A stretch of DNA of 64,000 nucleotides from CAZRHR01 sp964578885 (GCA_964578885.1 CAZOEO010000004.1:1-64000), one strand, 5' to 3'. Positions 26,036-34,215 are shown, counted from the first letter of the stretch. Notes: generated by a model from the sequence alone, not told the origin. A program made the numbers and translations.

Positions 26036-26752
26036 TTATCTTACGCAAAAGGTATATGCACCAGAGGAGCTAGGGGAGTAATTTGCTGCGAAGTAATGAG
26101 AAAATGAAGCAGATAGATTAGCGTTCGAAATATACAACTGGTGCCAATAACTATTAACTGTCGGTCCGGTGGCCGTCAGGTCCATCCAGTAGTTGCGCCC
26201 TGCCGGGTAGTTAGGAATAGCCACAGCGTCGTTTTGAATCATGCGTGTCCAGTCTTCCATGGTGGGCATGCGCCAGTCGGTAAAGCCTCCTTCGCTCAGA
26301 TTACGACAAAACATGAGTCCATCGGTGAAATATCCGCTGGTGATGCTGGTGCTGGTGCTAAACATGGTGGGGGCCGCCACACTTCCTGATGCTGCAACGG
26401 TGAGGGCTTGTACTTGTCCTAAGGTAGTGAGTTCATTGCTTTGCAGAGCTGGTTGGCCTTCTACACGCGCTCCGAAACGTGCTGCAACAGGTTGAGTAGA
26501 TTGAACATCCAGGGTGAAGCCCGGTTGGGTGGTGCCAATGCCAATTCGGCCATCGTCCCGAACCACTAACATGGTATCTGAGGCGGTGTTAGAGATTAAA
26601 AGGGCGTGGGTCGCCGAAGAATTTCCTGAGCTTCTGACATCTAATGAACCTTGGGGAGAAGCCGTATTTACTCCGATGTTCTGTGCAAAAAAATGAGCGG
26701 ATACGCCCAAAAAGAAGAGCACAAGGCTACGGGAAAGGGATAAATGCGTCAT
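26036..26752 (-). CDS. Secreted protein with tail-fibre-like repeats and a DUF1566-like domain
   Basis: A 238-residue protein with a signal peptide (about 1-23, ending SAHFFAQ). The N-terminal half has the NIGVNTASPQGSLDV and RIGIGTTQPGFTLDV repeats found in phage tail-fibre-like and Bacteroidota surface proteins. The C-terminal half contains FCRNLSEGGFTDWRMPT, the Cys and WR(L/M)P motif of DUF1566/Lcl-type domains, and ends with FCVR, giving a possible disulfide partner. Probably co-transcribed with the glycine-rich gene downstream. Function unknown, likely cell-surface. Confidence 0.78.
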   Translation of the reverse strand: MTHLSLSRSLVLFFLGVSAHFFAQNIGVNTASPQGSLDVRSSGNSSATHALLISNTASDTMLVVRDDGRIGIGTTQPGFTLDVQSTQPVAARFGARVEGQPALQSNELTTLGQVQALTVAASGSVAAPTMFSTSTSITSGYFTDGLMFCRNLSEGGFTDWRMPTMEDWTRMIQNDAVAIPNYPAGRNYWMDLTATGPTVNSYWHQLYISNANLSASFSHYFAANYSPSSSGAYTFCVR

Positions 26753-26894
26753 TATTTAAACTTATTGGTTAAAGTTAAAAGTTTATTTTTAAAACCAATG
26801 CTTAGGTCAAGATTCTGAAATTCTTTGAGATGCGATTTCGGTTGGGTTTTCAGGATTTTTTTCGGACGTGGATTCGCGTGAGGGACAGAAACGG

Positions 26895-26927
26895 AAAAGG
26901 GGAAAAGCCGCAGGCAATTCCCCTTTT
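26895..26927 (-). terminator. Terminator after rpoD
   Basis: Perfect 10-bp stem (26895-26904/26918-26927) with a 13-nt loop that can itself pair (GCC/GGC). On the minus strand the stem ends in CCCCTTTT followed by CCGTTTC. It lies about 40 bp after the rpoD stop codon. Confidence 0.7.
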
Positions 26928-26968
26928 ATAGTGTATGGCCCGACCCGACAGGGGCACGCCCAAAAAAA

Positions 26969-27832
26969 TCAACCTAAATAGGCGCGCAGCAATTTGCTCC
27001 GGGTGCTTTGTCGTAATCTTTTGAGGGCTTTCTCTTTGATTTGACGCACGCGTTCGCGGGTAAGGTCAAATTTCTCGCCAATTTCATCGATGGTAAGGCC
27101 GTGGTTCATGCCAATACCGAAATAAAGTTTGATGATTTCTTTTTCGCGTTCGCTGAGGGTATCCAAGGTGCGTTCGATTTCCATTTGGAGGGATTCGTGC
27201 AGCAATTCGCGGTCGGCTTTCGGGGAATCTTTGTTGACCATAACGTCGTAGAGGGTCGATTCTTCGCCGGCCACCAGAGGCGCGTCCATGGAAATGTGGC
27301 GTCCGGAAATCTGGATAGAGTCTTTCACCTTGTCTTCCGGCAAATCCAACACTGAGGCCAGTTCTTCTTCGGTAGGTTCACGTTCGAATTCCTGCTCGAG
27401 TTTAGAAAAAGCTTTGTTGAGTTTGTTCAAAGAACCAACCTGGTTTAGGGGAAGGCGAACAATTCTGGAGTGTTCGGCGATGGCCTGAAGGATGGATTGC
27501 CGAATCCACCAAACGGCATAGGAGATGAATTTAAAACCGCGGGTTTCGTCGAAACGTTGGGCTGCTTTAATGAGACCAAGGTTTCCCTCGTTGATTAAGT
27601 CGGGAAGGCTAAGGCCCTGGTTTTGATATTGTTTTGCTACAGAAACCACGAAGCGAAGGTTGGCCCGCGTCAATTTTTCCAGGGCAATTTGGTCGCCTTG
27701 TTTAATTCGTCTGGCGAGCTCTACCTCTTCTTCTGCGTTAATCAGTTCTTCTTTACCAATTTCCTGAAGGTACTTGTCTAGAGACCTGGATTCTCTGTTG
27801 GTAATAGATTTGGTTATTTTGAGCTGGCGCAT
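26969..27832 (-). CDS. rpoD: RNA polymerase primary sigma factor
   Basis: A 287-residue sigma-70 of the short type that serves as housekeeping sigma in Bacteroidota. Region 1.2 (SLDKYLQEIG), region 2 (NLRFVVSVAKQYQ, LIQ-type GLIKAAQRFDETRGFKF, YAVWWIRQSI), region 3 (about 135-205) and region 4 (LSEREKEIIKLYFG, LTRERVRQIKEKALKRLR) are complete; region 1.1 is absent as expected. It recognises the TTG/TAnnTTTG promoters seen throughout this window. Two -7 boxes lie upstream, so it has tandem promoter candidates. Confidence 0.96.
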   Translation of the reverse strand: MRQLKITKSITNRESRSLDKYLQEIGKEELINAEEEVELARRIKQGDQIALEKLTRANLRFVVSVAKQYQNQGLSLPDLINEGNLGLIKAAQRFDETRGFKFISYAVWWIRQSILQAIAEHSRIVRLPLNQVGSLNKLNKAFSKLEQEFEREPTEEELASVLDLPEDKVKDSIQISGRHISMDAPLVAGEESTLYDVMVNKDSPKADRELLHESLQMEIERTLDTLSEREKEIIKLYFGIGMNHGLTIDEIGEKFDLTRERVRQIKEKALKRLRQSTRSKLLRAYLG

Positions 27833-27850
27833 GGAGCAAATTAAAGGTTA

Positions 27851-27876
27851 CAAAACTACGTAGGGGTGCAAAAGTA
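27851..27876 (-). promoter_or_regulatory. Tandem -7 boxes upstream of rpoD
   Basis: On the minus strand TAGTTTTG (27851-27858) lies 18 nt before the rpoD ATG, and TACTTTTG (27869-27876) 36 nt before it. Either or both may be used. Confidence 0.5.
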
Positions 27877-27897
27877 CGGCAGTAGGTTTACATACAC

Positions 27898-27931
27898 AAG
27901 GAAGCCGGACTATTTTGTCCGGCATTTCCTT
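27898..27931 (-). terminator. Hairpin after the DegP-like gene
   Basis: GCCGGAC (27904-27910) pairs with GTCCGGC (27917-27923) around a 6-nt loop, extended by AAGGAA/TTCCTT with a 2-nt bulge. There is no long U tract on the minus strand, so termination may be weak. It separates the protease gene from the rpoD promoters. Confidence 0.5.
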
Positions 27932-27956
27932 ACATGAACGAGGTTTTAACTCAAAA

Positions 27957-29390
27957 TCAATGGAAAGAGTAATATACTTTTTCTCCGGTGGGGTACACAC
28001 CACCCACATAAAAGCGTCGTTGGGTCTCCTGTGCGGCTTCGGCCAGGTCGTTGGCGTTGCGAATAGGTTTGCCGTTGACTTCCGTGATGATAAAACCTTG
28101 CCGGATGCCGAGGTGACGCAATTTTCCGTCTCGCAACTGCTTTACTCGCATGCCATTTCTCACACCGAGTCGATATAATTCCTGTTCTGGCACTTGTTCG
28201 AAATCTGCGCCGAAGGCTTCCATGGCTTCGGTTTGGCGGTCGAGTAGGCGGGTGTCGCCGGTTTTGTTCTTAAGTACCACACGTATCCATTCCTCTTTGT
28301 TGTTTCGTAAAATGAGCAGGTTTACCGTGTCTCCCGGGCGGAATAAACCAATTTGTTCTTGTAATTCAGACACTGTTTTCACAGGAATGTCTCCAACGGC
28401 CAGGATTAAGTCGCCCGGTTTAATGCCTGCGGCTTCGGCAGCGCCGCCCGGTGTTGGGGCTTCTACCCATACTCCGCGGCTGTTTACGATTCCCAAATCT
28501 CTGGCTTTATCCGGATTCAAGTCACGAATGGTGACGCCAAGCAGACCGCGTTGCGGCGTTCCGAATTCAATAATGTCTTTAGCGATTTTTCGAGCCAGAT
28601 TGGCTGGAATGGCAAAAGCGTAGCCGGAATAGGAGCCTGTGTTAGAGGCAATGGCCGTGTTGATGCCAATGAGTTCGCCACGTACATTCACCAGTGCACC
28701 GCCCGAGTTACCTGGATTTACAGCTGCATCGGTCTGAATAAAAGATTCAATTTTATAATTTTCCCGAATGACGTCGATGTTTCGGGCTTTGGCGCTGACA
28801 ATTCCTGCCGTAACGGTGGAGCTTAGGTTAAACGGATTGCCGATGGCCAGTGCCCATTCACCTACCTTGACCTCATCTGAGTTACCAAAAACAATAGGGG
28901 TGAGGTGTTCGGCCTCAATTTTGAGAACGGCTAAATCGGTGGCTGGATCAGCTCCGATTAAACGAGCTTTCAGGCTGCGTTGGTCGTTGAGCACCACCTC
29001 GATGTCTTCAGCGCCTTGAATCACGTGGTTATTGGTGATGATATGTCCTTCTTTGTCCATGATGACGCCGGAACCACTTCCGGTCTGGATTCTCGGTTGT
29101 GGACGACCAAATGGATTTCCGAAAAAGAAATCCCTCATTGGATCATGAAATTGTTCTTGACCCCGTGAACGGGTTTTGATGTGTACAACGGCATTTAAAG
29201 TTAAGTCTGCGGCCGAAGTAAAATCCGGTAAAGCCAGGCCAGAGAGATTTTGGGAAAAGGAAGTGTGTTGAGCTGGGATTTTAGATTCATACACCACCAC
29301 GGTGGGTTGAGGTCCCCAGAGGTGAAAGGCACCTAAGGCAATGATACCACCACCTAGGGCCGAAAAGAAAGATTGCATTTTCATGTTCAT
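27957..29390 (-). CDS. degP: Do/DegP-type periplasmic serine protease with two PDZ domains
   Basis: A 477-residue HtrA-family protease/chaperone of the periplasm. N-terminal hydrophobic segment about 8-26 serves as signal or anchor. The catalytic triad is His122 (TNNHVI), Asp152 (ATDLAVLKI) and Ser229 (NPGNSGGAL). Two PDZ domains follow (about 265-365 with LLGVTIRDL, and about 390-470 with IITEVNGKPI). It degrades or refolds misfolded envelope proteins. It stands alone, divergent from dapF. No consensus -7 box was found directly upstream. Confidence 0.94.
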   Translation of the reverse strand: MNMKMQSFFSALGGGIIALGAFHLWGPQPTVVVYESKIPAQHTSFSQNLSGLALPDFTSAADLTLNAVVHIKTRSRGQEQFHDPMRDFFFGNPFGRPQPRIQTGSGSGVIMDKEGHIITNNHVIQGAEDIEVVLNDQRSLKARLIGADPATDLAVLKIEAEHLTPIVFGNSDEVKVGEWALAIGNPFNLSSTVTAGIVSAKARNIDVIRENYKIESFIQTDAAVNPGNSGGALVNVRGELIGINTAIASNTGSYSGYAFAIPANLARKIAKDIIEFGTPQRGLLGVTIRDLNPDKARDLGIVNSRGVWVEAPTPGGAAEAAGIKPGDLILAVGDIPVKTVSELQEQIGLFRPGDTVNLLILRNNKEEWIRVVLKNKTGDTRLLDRQTEAMEAFGADFEQVPEQELYRLGVRNGMRVKQLRDGKLRHLGIRQGFIITEVNGKPIRNANDLAEAAQETQRRFYVGGVYPTGEKVYYSFH

Positions 29391-29540
29391 CGCACTATTT
29401 CGTTTCTACATCAGGTTATGGCTGTTCCCATCTTGAAGAAATAGTGAAAAGAGGACTTGAAAAAGGCCATTTCACCATATCAATCTTCACAGGGGAACGG
29501 GCTAAACCCGAAATTACTACATTTTCTAAACGAAGGGATG

Positions 29541-29548
29541 TACTTTTG
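29541..29548 (+). promoter_or_regulatory. -7 box TACTTTTG of dapF-mltG
   Basis: TACTTTTG lies 19 nt before an in-frame ATG at 29568 and 52 nt before the preferred dapF ATG at 29601. No TTG lies at the ideal distance upstream. Confidence 0.5.
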
Positions 29549-29600
29549 GTATCTAATTCGCGGTTAAATGATGTTAAGCAACCAGAAATCGGAGGAGGGG

Positions 29601-30392
29601 ATGGCATTTTTAAAAATGCATGGAGCGGGTAATGATTTTATTATGATAGATATACGGAATAAATCTATGGATTTAACTCCGGATCTTGTGGCCCGCTTTT
29701 GTAATCGCCATTTTGGCATTGGTGCCGATGGTCTTTTGGGTTTGACCCAAGACGGCGGAAGTTTGAAGATGCATTATTATAATGCGGATGGATTTCCAGG
29801 CAGTTTTTGTGGAAATGGAGGTCGGTGTTTTGCGTTTTTCGCATGTTGGCTAGGATTGGTTGAAGAAAACGTACCATTTACATTTTTAGCTTCAGACGGA
29901 TGGCATACGGCGCATGTACTTTCGCGAGACCGTACCAAGGCCAACGTTGTGTTGGATATGCAGCCCGTGCGTGCACTTCATCCATTTGAAAAGGCTGATC
30001 AGGTAGATACAGGAAGTCCACATTTGGTGTTTTGGCCGGAGGAGGCTTTAGAAAGTTTCGATGTAACAGAACAGGGTCGGAAATGGCGCTATCATCCGGC
30101 ATTTGCACCTAAAGGAATTAATGTCAATTTTGCCTGGCGCATGCCGGATGAAACTTTGGTGATGCGCACGTTTGAGCGTGGTGTGGAGGCCGAAACATTG
30201 GCCTGTGGCACCGGGACGGTTGCCGTGGCATTGAGCGCATTTAGCAGATATTCATTGCCGTCTGGGACTTCCATAGCCGCGGCAGGCGGAACTTTAAAAG
30301 TAGATTTTTCGTTTACCGCGGAAGGGTTTTCAAACATCAAGCTGACCGGACCAGCAGAAATTATATTTTCAGGACAATGGAAAGACGCATAA
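29601..30392 (+). CDS. dapF: Diaminopimelate epimerase
   Basis: A 263-residue enzyme that converts LL- to meso-diaminopimelate for lysine and peptidoglycan. The catalytic pair is Cys70 (GSFCGNGGRC) and Cys202 (ETLACGTGT). The N-terminus KMHGAGNDFI matches the family directly at ATG 29601, which is preceded by a purine-rich GGAGGAGGGG; an upstream in-frame ATG at 29568 would add 11 residues. Its 3' end overlaps the mltG start by 16 bp, joining two peptidoglycan-related genes. Confidence 0.95.
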   Translation: MAFLKMHGAGNDFIMIDIRNKSMDLTPDLVARFCNRHFGIGADGLLGLTQDGGSLKMHYYNADGFPGSFCGNGGRCFAFFACWLGLVEENVPFTFLASDGWHTAHVLSRDRTKANVVLDMQPVRALHPFEKADQVDTGSPHLVFWPEEALESFDVTEQGRKWRYHPAFAPKGINVNFAWRMPDETLVMRTFERGVEAETLACGTGTVAVALSAFSRYSLPSGTSIAAAGGTLKVDFSFTAEGFSNIKLTGPAEIIFSGQWKDA

Positions 30393-31414
30393 GAGGTTGG
30401 ATGATTTTGGCATTATGGACTTTTTTCGGGTCCGGGTGTGGTTTGTATCAAACATTTTTGGGTCCCAATATTGAGGTGCCCGCTGGAGAAGAGGCTTGGG
30501 TGTATGTACGCACTGGCGACGGCATAGATCAATTGGTGACGCAATTGGGTACTTCCGGTTGGATGAAAGACACCGCCTCTTTTCGCCAATTGGCGGGTTG
30601 GGTATCTTTCGAAGACAAGTTGAAACCCGGCCGATACGCTCTTGAAAACGGCATGACCAATTTGGAGCTGCTAAAATTGCTGGGTTCCGGGCGGCAGGTT
30701 CCGGTGAAACTAAGCTTTCATCAGGTTCGGAATGTGCAAGATCTGGCAGGCCGGGTGGGAAAAAAAATTGAAGCCGATTCCACTTCCATCATGTTTTTGC
30801 TGAATGATCCGGAATGGACCCAGACTCATTTGGGACTTTCGCCGATGTTGTCCGGAGTCATTTTTTTACCCAATACCTATGAAATGTATTGGGCCACAAC
30901 GGCGGAGGATTTTGTGTTGAAAATGAAAAAGGAGTACGATGCCTTTTGGAACAAAACCAGGAAGGAGCAAGCCGAGAAGCTGGGTTTAACGCCATCTGAG
31001 GTAAGTATTTTGGCTTCCATCGTGCAAATGGAGCAAGCCCGTTTATCTGAGGAGTGGCCACGAATTGCGGGATTATATTTAAATAGACTTCGTCAGGGCA
31101 TGAAATTACAAGCCGATCCTACTGTGAAATTTGCCCTGGGTGATTTTACCTTACGCCGGCTGTATCATGGACATTTACAAGTAGATAGTCCATACAATAC
31201 GTATATGTATGGTGGTTTGCCACCAGGACCTATTTTTATTCCTGAGCCTGCTGCCATTGATGCTGTTTTGCAAGCCGAAAATCATGCGTATGTGTATATG
31301 TGTGCTCATTCTGATTTGTCCGGAAGGCATGCATTTTCAGAAAGTTACGAAGAGCATTTGCGGTCAGCCAAAGCATATCACCGAGCGTTGGATGCTGCGG
31401 GCATTACCCAATGA
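30377..31414 (+). CDS. mltG: Endolytic murein transglycosylase (MltG/YceG family)
   Basis: A 345-residue YceG-domain protein that cleaves nascent glycan strands and sets their length. The catalytic region ILASIVQMEQ places Glu219 in the family's E-x-E-T position, but the preceding Glu is replaced by Gln and the Thr by Gln. IAGLYLNRLRQGMKLQADPTVKFALG is the strongly conserved core (cited in pieces: LYLNRL and LQADPTV). The N-terminus reads GSGC at residues 18-21, which looks like a lipobox rather than the usual TM anchor, so it could be a lipoprotein. The gene overlaps dapF by 16 bp. Confidence 0.9.
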   Translation: MERRIRGWMILALWTFFGSGCGLYQTFLGPNIEVPAGEEAWVYVRTGDGIDQLVTQLGTSGWMKDTASFRQLAGWVSFEDKLKPGRYALENGMTNLELLKLLGSGRQVPVKLSFHQVRNVQDLAGRVGKKIEADSTSIMFLLNDPEWTQTHLGLSPMLSGVIFLPNTYEMYWATTAEDFVLKMKKEYDAFWNKTRKEQAEKLGLTPSEVSILASIVQMEQARLSEEWPRIAGLYLNRLRQGMKLQADPTVKFALGDFTLRRLYHGHLQVDSPYNTYMYGGLPPGPIFIPEPAAIDAVLQAENHAYVYMCAHSDLSGRHAFSESYEEHLRSAKAYHRALDAAGITQ

Positions 31415-31619
31415 ACCCCGGTTTTTTGTAGCAAAATCAATCGTTTGAGTTAGAGGTAACGTTTGTCCGTTCCGAGCTCAAATGAAAAAGTGTATGATTC
31501 TGATGCGGAAGGGAAATGAAATGATTTCATGCCAAAAAGTTCAAACTAACGTTGGAATGTTGTGCTTTTATGAGGATTGTAATTGAAAAAACATATCATT
31601 GGTCGGAAGTTGTTGGTTT

Positions 31620-31715
31620 TTAGGGGTATTCACCCGCCCCTCCCCGCGGACAATTTACGTCCTGCGACGTGAATGATTCGTCAATTCAACGGCTATAAAC
31701 GGATGAAATCTGATT
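31620..31715. repeat. Degenerate copy of the ~100-bp dispersed repeat
   Basis: Contains CACCCGCCCCTCCCCGCGG followed by ACAATTTACG and ends in the CAATTCAACGGCTATAAACGG type sequence. It is the reverse complement of the core that is better preserved at 43.4-44.1 kb (TTGTCCACGGGGAGGGGCGG). One change (G for A) lies within the GC-rich block. Confidence 0.7.
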
Positions 31716-31905
31716 ACCATTTTGAGGCACTTTTCACAAAATCCAAATGGAAAGATTCTTAGTGACGGAAATTTGAAACGTATTCAGGGCGTTTCAGGGG
31801 TCGGTTCTCCCGGGGGCCACCACTCCTCCTCCCCAGGCGACAAGCTACAAATTTCCCACCACCTGATTCGTCAATTAAACGTTTATAAACGATTAAAATC
31901 GGCTA
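31707..31905. repeat. 199-bp direct repeat, copy 1
   Basis: Nearly identical to 32179-32377 (offset 472 bp; I count two mismatches, near the 3' part). The last 60 bp (TCAATTAAACG, TTTATAAACGATTAAAATCGG) are a copy of the dispersed repeat end. Open frames of 71 and 86 codons in the two copies encode the same peptide but nothing recognisable. Confidence 0.85.
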
Positions 31906-32178
31906 GGGGAGAAGCTGCTGTCGTTGAAGCCTATTGAGGACTTCAATGATATCCATTGGTGAGATTGATCTTTTAATTTTTGTCGAAAGAATGGGAGGAA
32001 AAAGAGAATTCATTCATGTAGACCGCTCATGCCTTCGGCGTGGATTTTTGAATTGGATTATGTCTTTTAAACGGTTAGAAATTGCTTGAAATTCAGGGGA
32101 TTCATCCGCTTCTTCCCGTGGAATAATTAGGACCTCCGACAGGAACTACTCGGCCTTACACCGGATGTAAACGATTAA

Positions 32179-32377
32179 AATCTGATTACCATTTTGAGGC
32201 ACTTTTCACAAAATCCAAATGGAAAGATTCTTAGTGACGGAAATTTGAAACGTATTCAGGGCGTTTCAGGGGTCGGTTCTCCCGGGGGCCACCACTCCTC
32301 CTCCCCAGGCGACAAGCTACAAATTTTCCACCACCTGATTCGGCAATTAAACGTTTATAAACGATTAAAATCGGCTA
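32179..32377. repeat. 199-bp direct repeat, copy 2
   Basis: Second copy of the unit at 31707-31905. The segment between the copies (31906-32178) holds another degenerate core near 32098-32178 (CATCCGCTTCTTCCCGTGG). The repeat stops abruptly beside the terminator of the response-regulator gene. The whole stretch 31415-32378 contains no supportable gene. Confidence 0.85.
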
Positions 32378-32378
32378 C

Positions 32379-32462
32379 GAAAAAAAAGCCCCATTCTATG
32401 GAAGCCATGCGAGAACTTCCGAGATTTCAAGAAATGCGTGTGAAATTTTGCTGAATGGGCTT
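32379..32462 (-). terminator. Long-loop terminator after the response-regulator gene
   Basis: On the minus strand, GAATGGGCTT-type arms (32453-32462 with 32386-32396, one bulge) enclose about 56 nt and are followed by a run of eight T (32380-32387 region). The unusually long loop may fold separately. It directly abuts the 199-bp repeat. Confidence 0.5.
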
Positions 32463-32472
32463 CCGAAAAAAA

Positions 32473-33126
32473 TTAAGGAACGATCAAATTCTCCTTAATG
32501 GCTGATATCACCAAGTCCACATTGTTCTTGGCCTGAAATTTCTTCATTAGATTTTTGCGGTGTGAAGCTACTGTATGGGCTGAAATAAAGATTTTATCTC
32601 CAATTTCTTTGTTTGTAAGCCCTTCTGAAATTAGGGAGAGAATTTGTACCTCACGTTCGGAAAGCTGCACGCGATTTCCGTTGGTTGGGCCCGAATGCGA
32701 CAGGGCATTGGCCTTGTTGAGTTTTAAAACATTAGAGCAAAAGAAGTTTTTACCTTGAAGAATAGAATTCACGGCATCCACAATTTCCTGATGGTCACAT
32801 TGTTTTAAAATGTAGCCATGCACCCCTCGACTCAGAATATTTACTACTTCTTCGACTTCTTCGTTGGTATCTAATACCAGAATTTTGGTGTCGGGAAAAT
32901 GAATCAGTAAATGGTCGATGAGGTCTACAGCAGAAATGCCCTGTATGTTAAGACCCACCACCACTACTTGGGGTTCAAGACTGCGAACCAACTCCGGAAC
33001 TCGTTCAAAATGTTCGGTTTCTCCGACAACCTGAAAGCCGGATTTGGTTTGAAAAATAGATTTCAAACCCTGACGGATCAGGTAATGAGAATCGGCAATG
33101 AGGATTCGAATGGGGTTCGCAGTCAT
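32473..33126 (-). CDS. NarL/FixJ-type response regulator with degenerate receiver
   Basis: A 217-residue protein: receiver domain (about 5-122) and LuxR-type HTH (about 150-212; LSEREVQILSLISEGLTNKEIG, given in pieces, and SAHTVASHRKNLMKKF). The receiver keeps Lys108 (YILKQ) and Asp12, but the phosphoacceptor position reads VVVVGLN, with Gly58 where Asp is expected, the second acidic pocket residue is Ser13, and the switch Thr/Ser is Asp86. It is therefore unlikely to be phosphorylated in the usual way. No histidine kinase gene is near. It lies 9 bp after hmuS in the same direction and is probably co-transcribed with it. Confidence 0.88.
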   Translation of the reverse strand: MTANPIRILIADSHYLIRQGLKSIFQTKSGFQVVGETEHFERVPELVRSLEPQVVVVGLNIQGISAVDLIDHLLIHFPDTKILVLDTNEEVEEVVNILSRGVHGYILKQCDHQEIVDAVNSILQGKNFFCSNVLKLNKANALSHSGPTNGNRVQLSEREVQILSLISEGLTNKEIGDKIFISAHTVASHRKNLMKKFQAKNNVDLVISAIKENLIVP

Positions 33127-33135
33127 GTATTTTAC

Positions 33136-34188
33136 TTATGCAAGTGGGGTAAGTGCGGCACAAAGATCTCTCCAGCTCTCCAATTCCGGAATGCCAGGTT
33201 TTCTTTTGCCAAAAAACTGAACCAGTAGTTCTCCGGTGGCGTCATAACATTCTACTGATGTGACGATTCCATCTGAGGTTGGCTTTTTTACGAGCCAGCA
33301 TGCTGTGATTGCTGGTTCATGAATGTGCAGGTTGAAGTCGGGATCCATCACATTGTACCAATCTTGGTGTGGCATAATGTGGTTTACCGGACCTGTATGA
33401 ATTTGAATGCAACCAGGATTTCCAACAAAAACCATGATTTCCAGGGCATTCTTGGATGCCATGTCTAAAACTTCGCGGAAAGCGTTGGCTATCAGTGGTT
33501 GAGTCATACCTTCAGGTGCCAAACGTAAAGCTTGCACTCGATCCACATGGAACTGACGAAGGAGGTGATAAAAGTCGTGCGTGTCTTTCAATGCCATCCA
33601 TCCGTTTTTGAATCCATCCTGATCAATGGCTTCATCGGCAAGGGAAGGCATGGGCGGTTTGGATTCGGTAGAAAATGATGGATATGTTTGGGAGGCAGCG
33701 GTATATTTTTCTACCAGGGCGTCAAATGCAGCCATGTCGCTAAATGGCGTCAGGTAGATTTTGTGAATGGCCTCGCCCTTCGCTGAAAAAAACTGAATGG
33801 ATTTACGCGCTGGACCTTTGGCTTGTGGTTCATTTACGGCGAAGGCCCATGTCCAGGATTGCATAAACAAACGCAAATCGATATCCGGATCCAGCACCAG
33901 GCCCACGGGTCCCTGAAAGGAAACGTTGTTGTACACGCCTTTTCTCTCATGAACCACACCATGGTTGCGGGTTAAAGCCATCACTTTTCCAAGTTGTTTC
34001 ACTTCCTGAAGTAAGGCTTTCCAGTCTCCTTCAAGTAAGGTAACGGTTTCATTCAACTGGGTAGCCAGCAGCGCCGCTTCAGATACCCCAAGGGCTTCAG
34101 CAGCATTGCGAATGCGCAAGTGTGGATTTTGTTCTTTTAATTCAGCCCAACGGGTGGCCAATGTCGCAGAAGACTGCATGTCAATCAT
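33136..34188 (-). CDS. hmuS: Hemin-degrading factor (HmuS/ChuS/HemS family)
   Basis: A 350-residue cytoplasmic heme-handling protein with two homologous halves (about 20-165 and 195-345). The first half contains LTRNHGVVHERKGVY and the second FVGNPGCIQIHTGPV, typical of HemS/ChuS proteins that bind, traffic or degrade heme to release iron. No heme receptor or ABC transporter is adjacent, so uptake must be encoded elsewhere. A 17-bp palindrome of the Fur 7-1-7 type lies 11 bp upstream of the start and probably makes expression iron-dependent. Followed by a response-regulator gene after 9 bp. Confidence 0.9.
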   Translation of the reverse strand: MIDMQSSATLATRWAELKEQNPHLRIRNAAEALGVSEAALLATQLNETVTLLEGDWKALLQEVKQLGKVMALTRNHGVVHERKGVYNNVSFQGPVGLVLDPDIDLRLFMQSWTWAFAVNEPQAKGPARKSIQFFSAKGEAIHKIYLTPFSDMAAFDALVEKYTAASQTYPSFSTESKPPMPSLADEAIDQDGFKNGWMALKDTHDFYHLLRQFHVDRVQALRLAPEGMTQPLIANAFREVLDMASKNALEIMVFVGNPGCIQIHTGPVNHIMPHQDWYNVMDPDFNLHIHEPAITACWLVKKPTSDGIVTSVECYDATGELLVQFFGKRKPGIPELESWRDLCAALTPLA

Positions 34189-34198
34189 AGCGTGCTAA

Positions 34199-34215
34199 TT
34201 TAGAATGATTCTAAA
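34199..34215 (-). promoter_or_regulatory. Candidate Fur-type operator at hmuS
   Basis: TTTAGAATGATTCTAAA is a perfect palindrome with 8-bp arms around one base, matching the 7-1-7 geometry of Fur-family sites. On the minus strand it overlaps a near-consensus -7 element (TATCTTTA), so a bound repressor would block the promoter. Operator identity is inferred from the symmetry and from the heme gene it controls. Confidence 0.65.

Noticed and set aside
31722..32454. Two open frames (71 and 86 codons) encoding the same peptide
   Set aside because: They lie inside the 199-bp direct repeat, so identity of the peptides follows from the DNA repeat; no start signal or known family.
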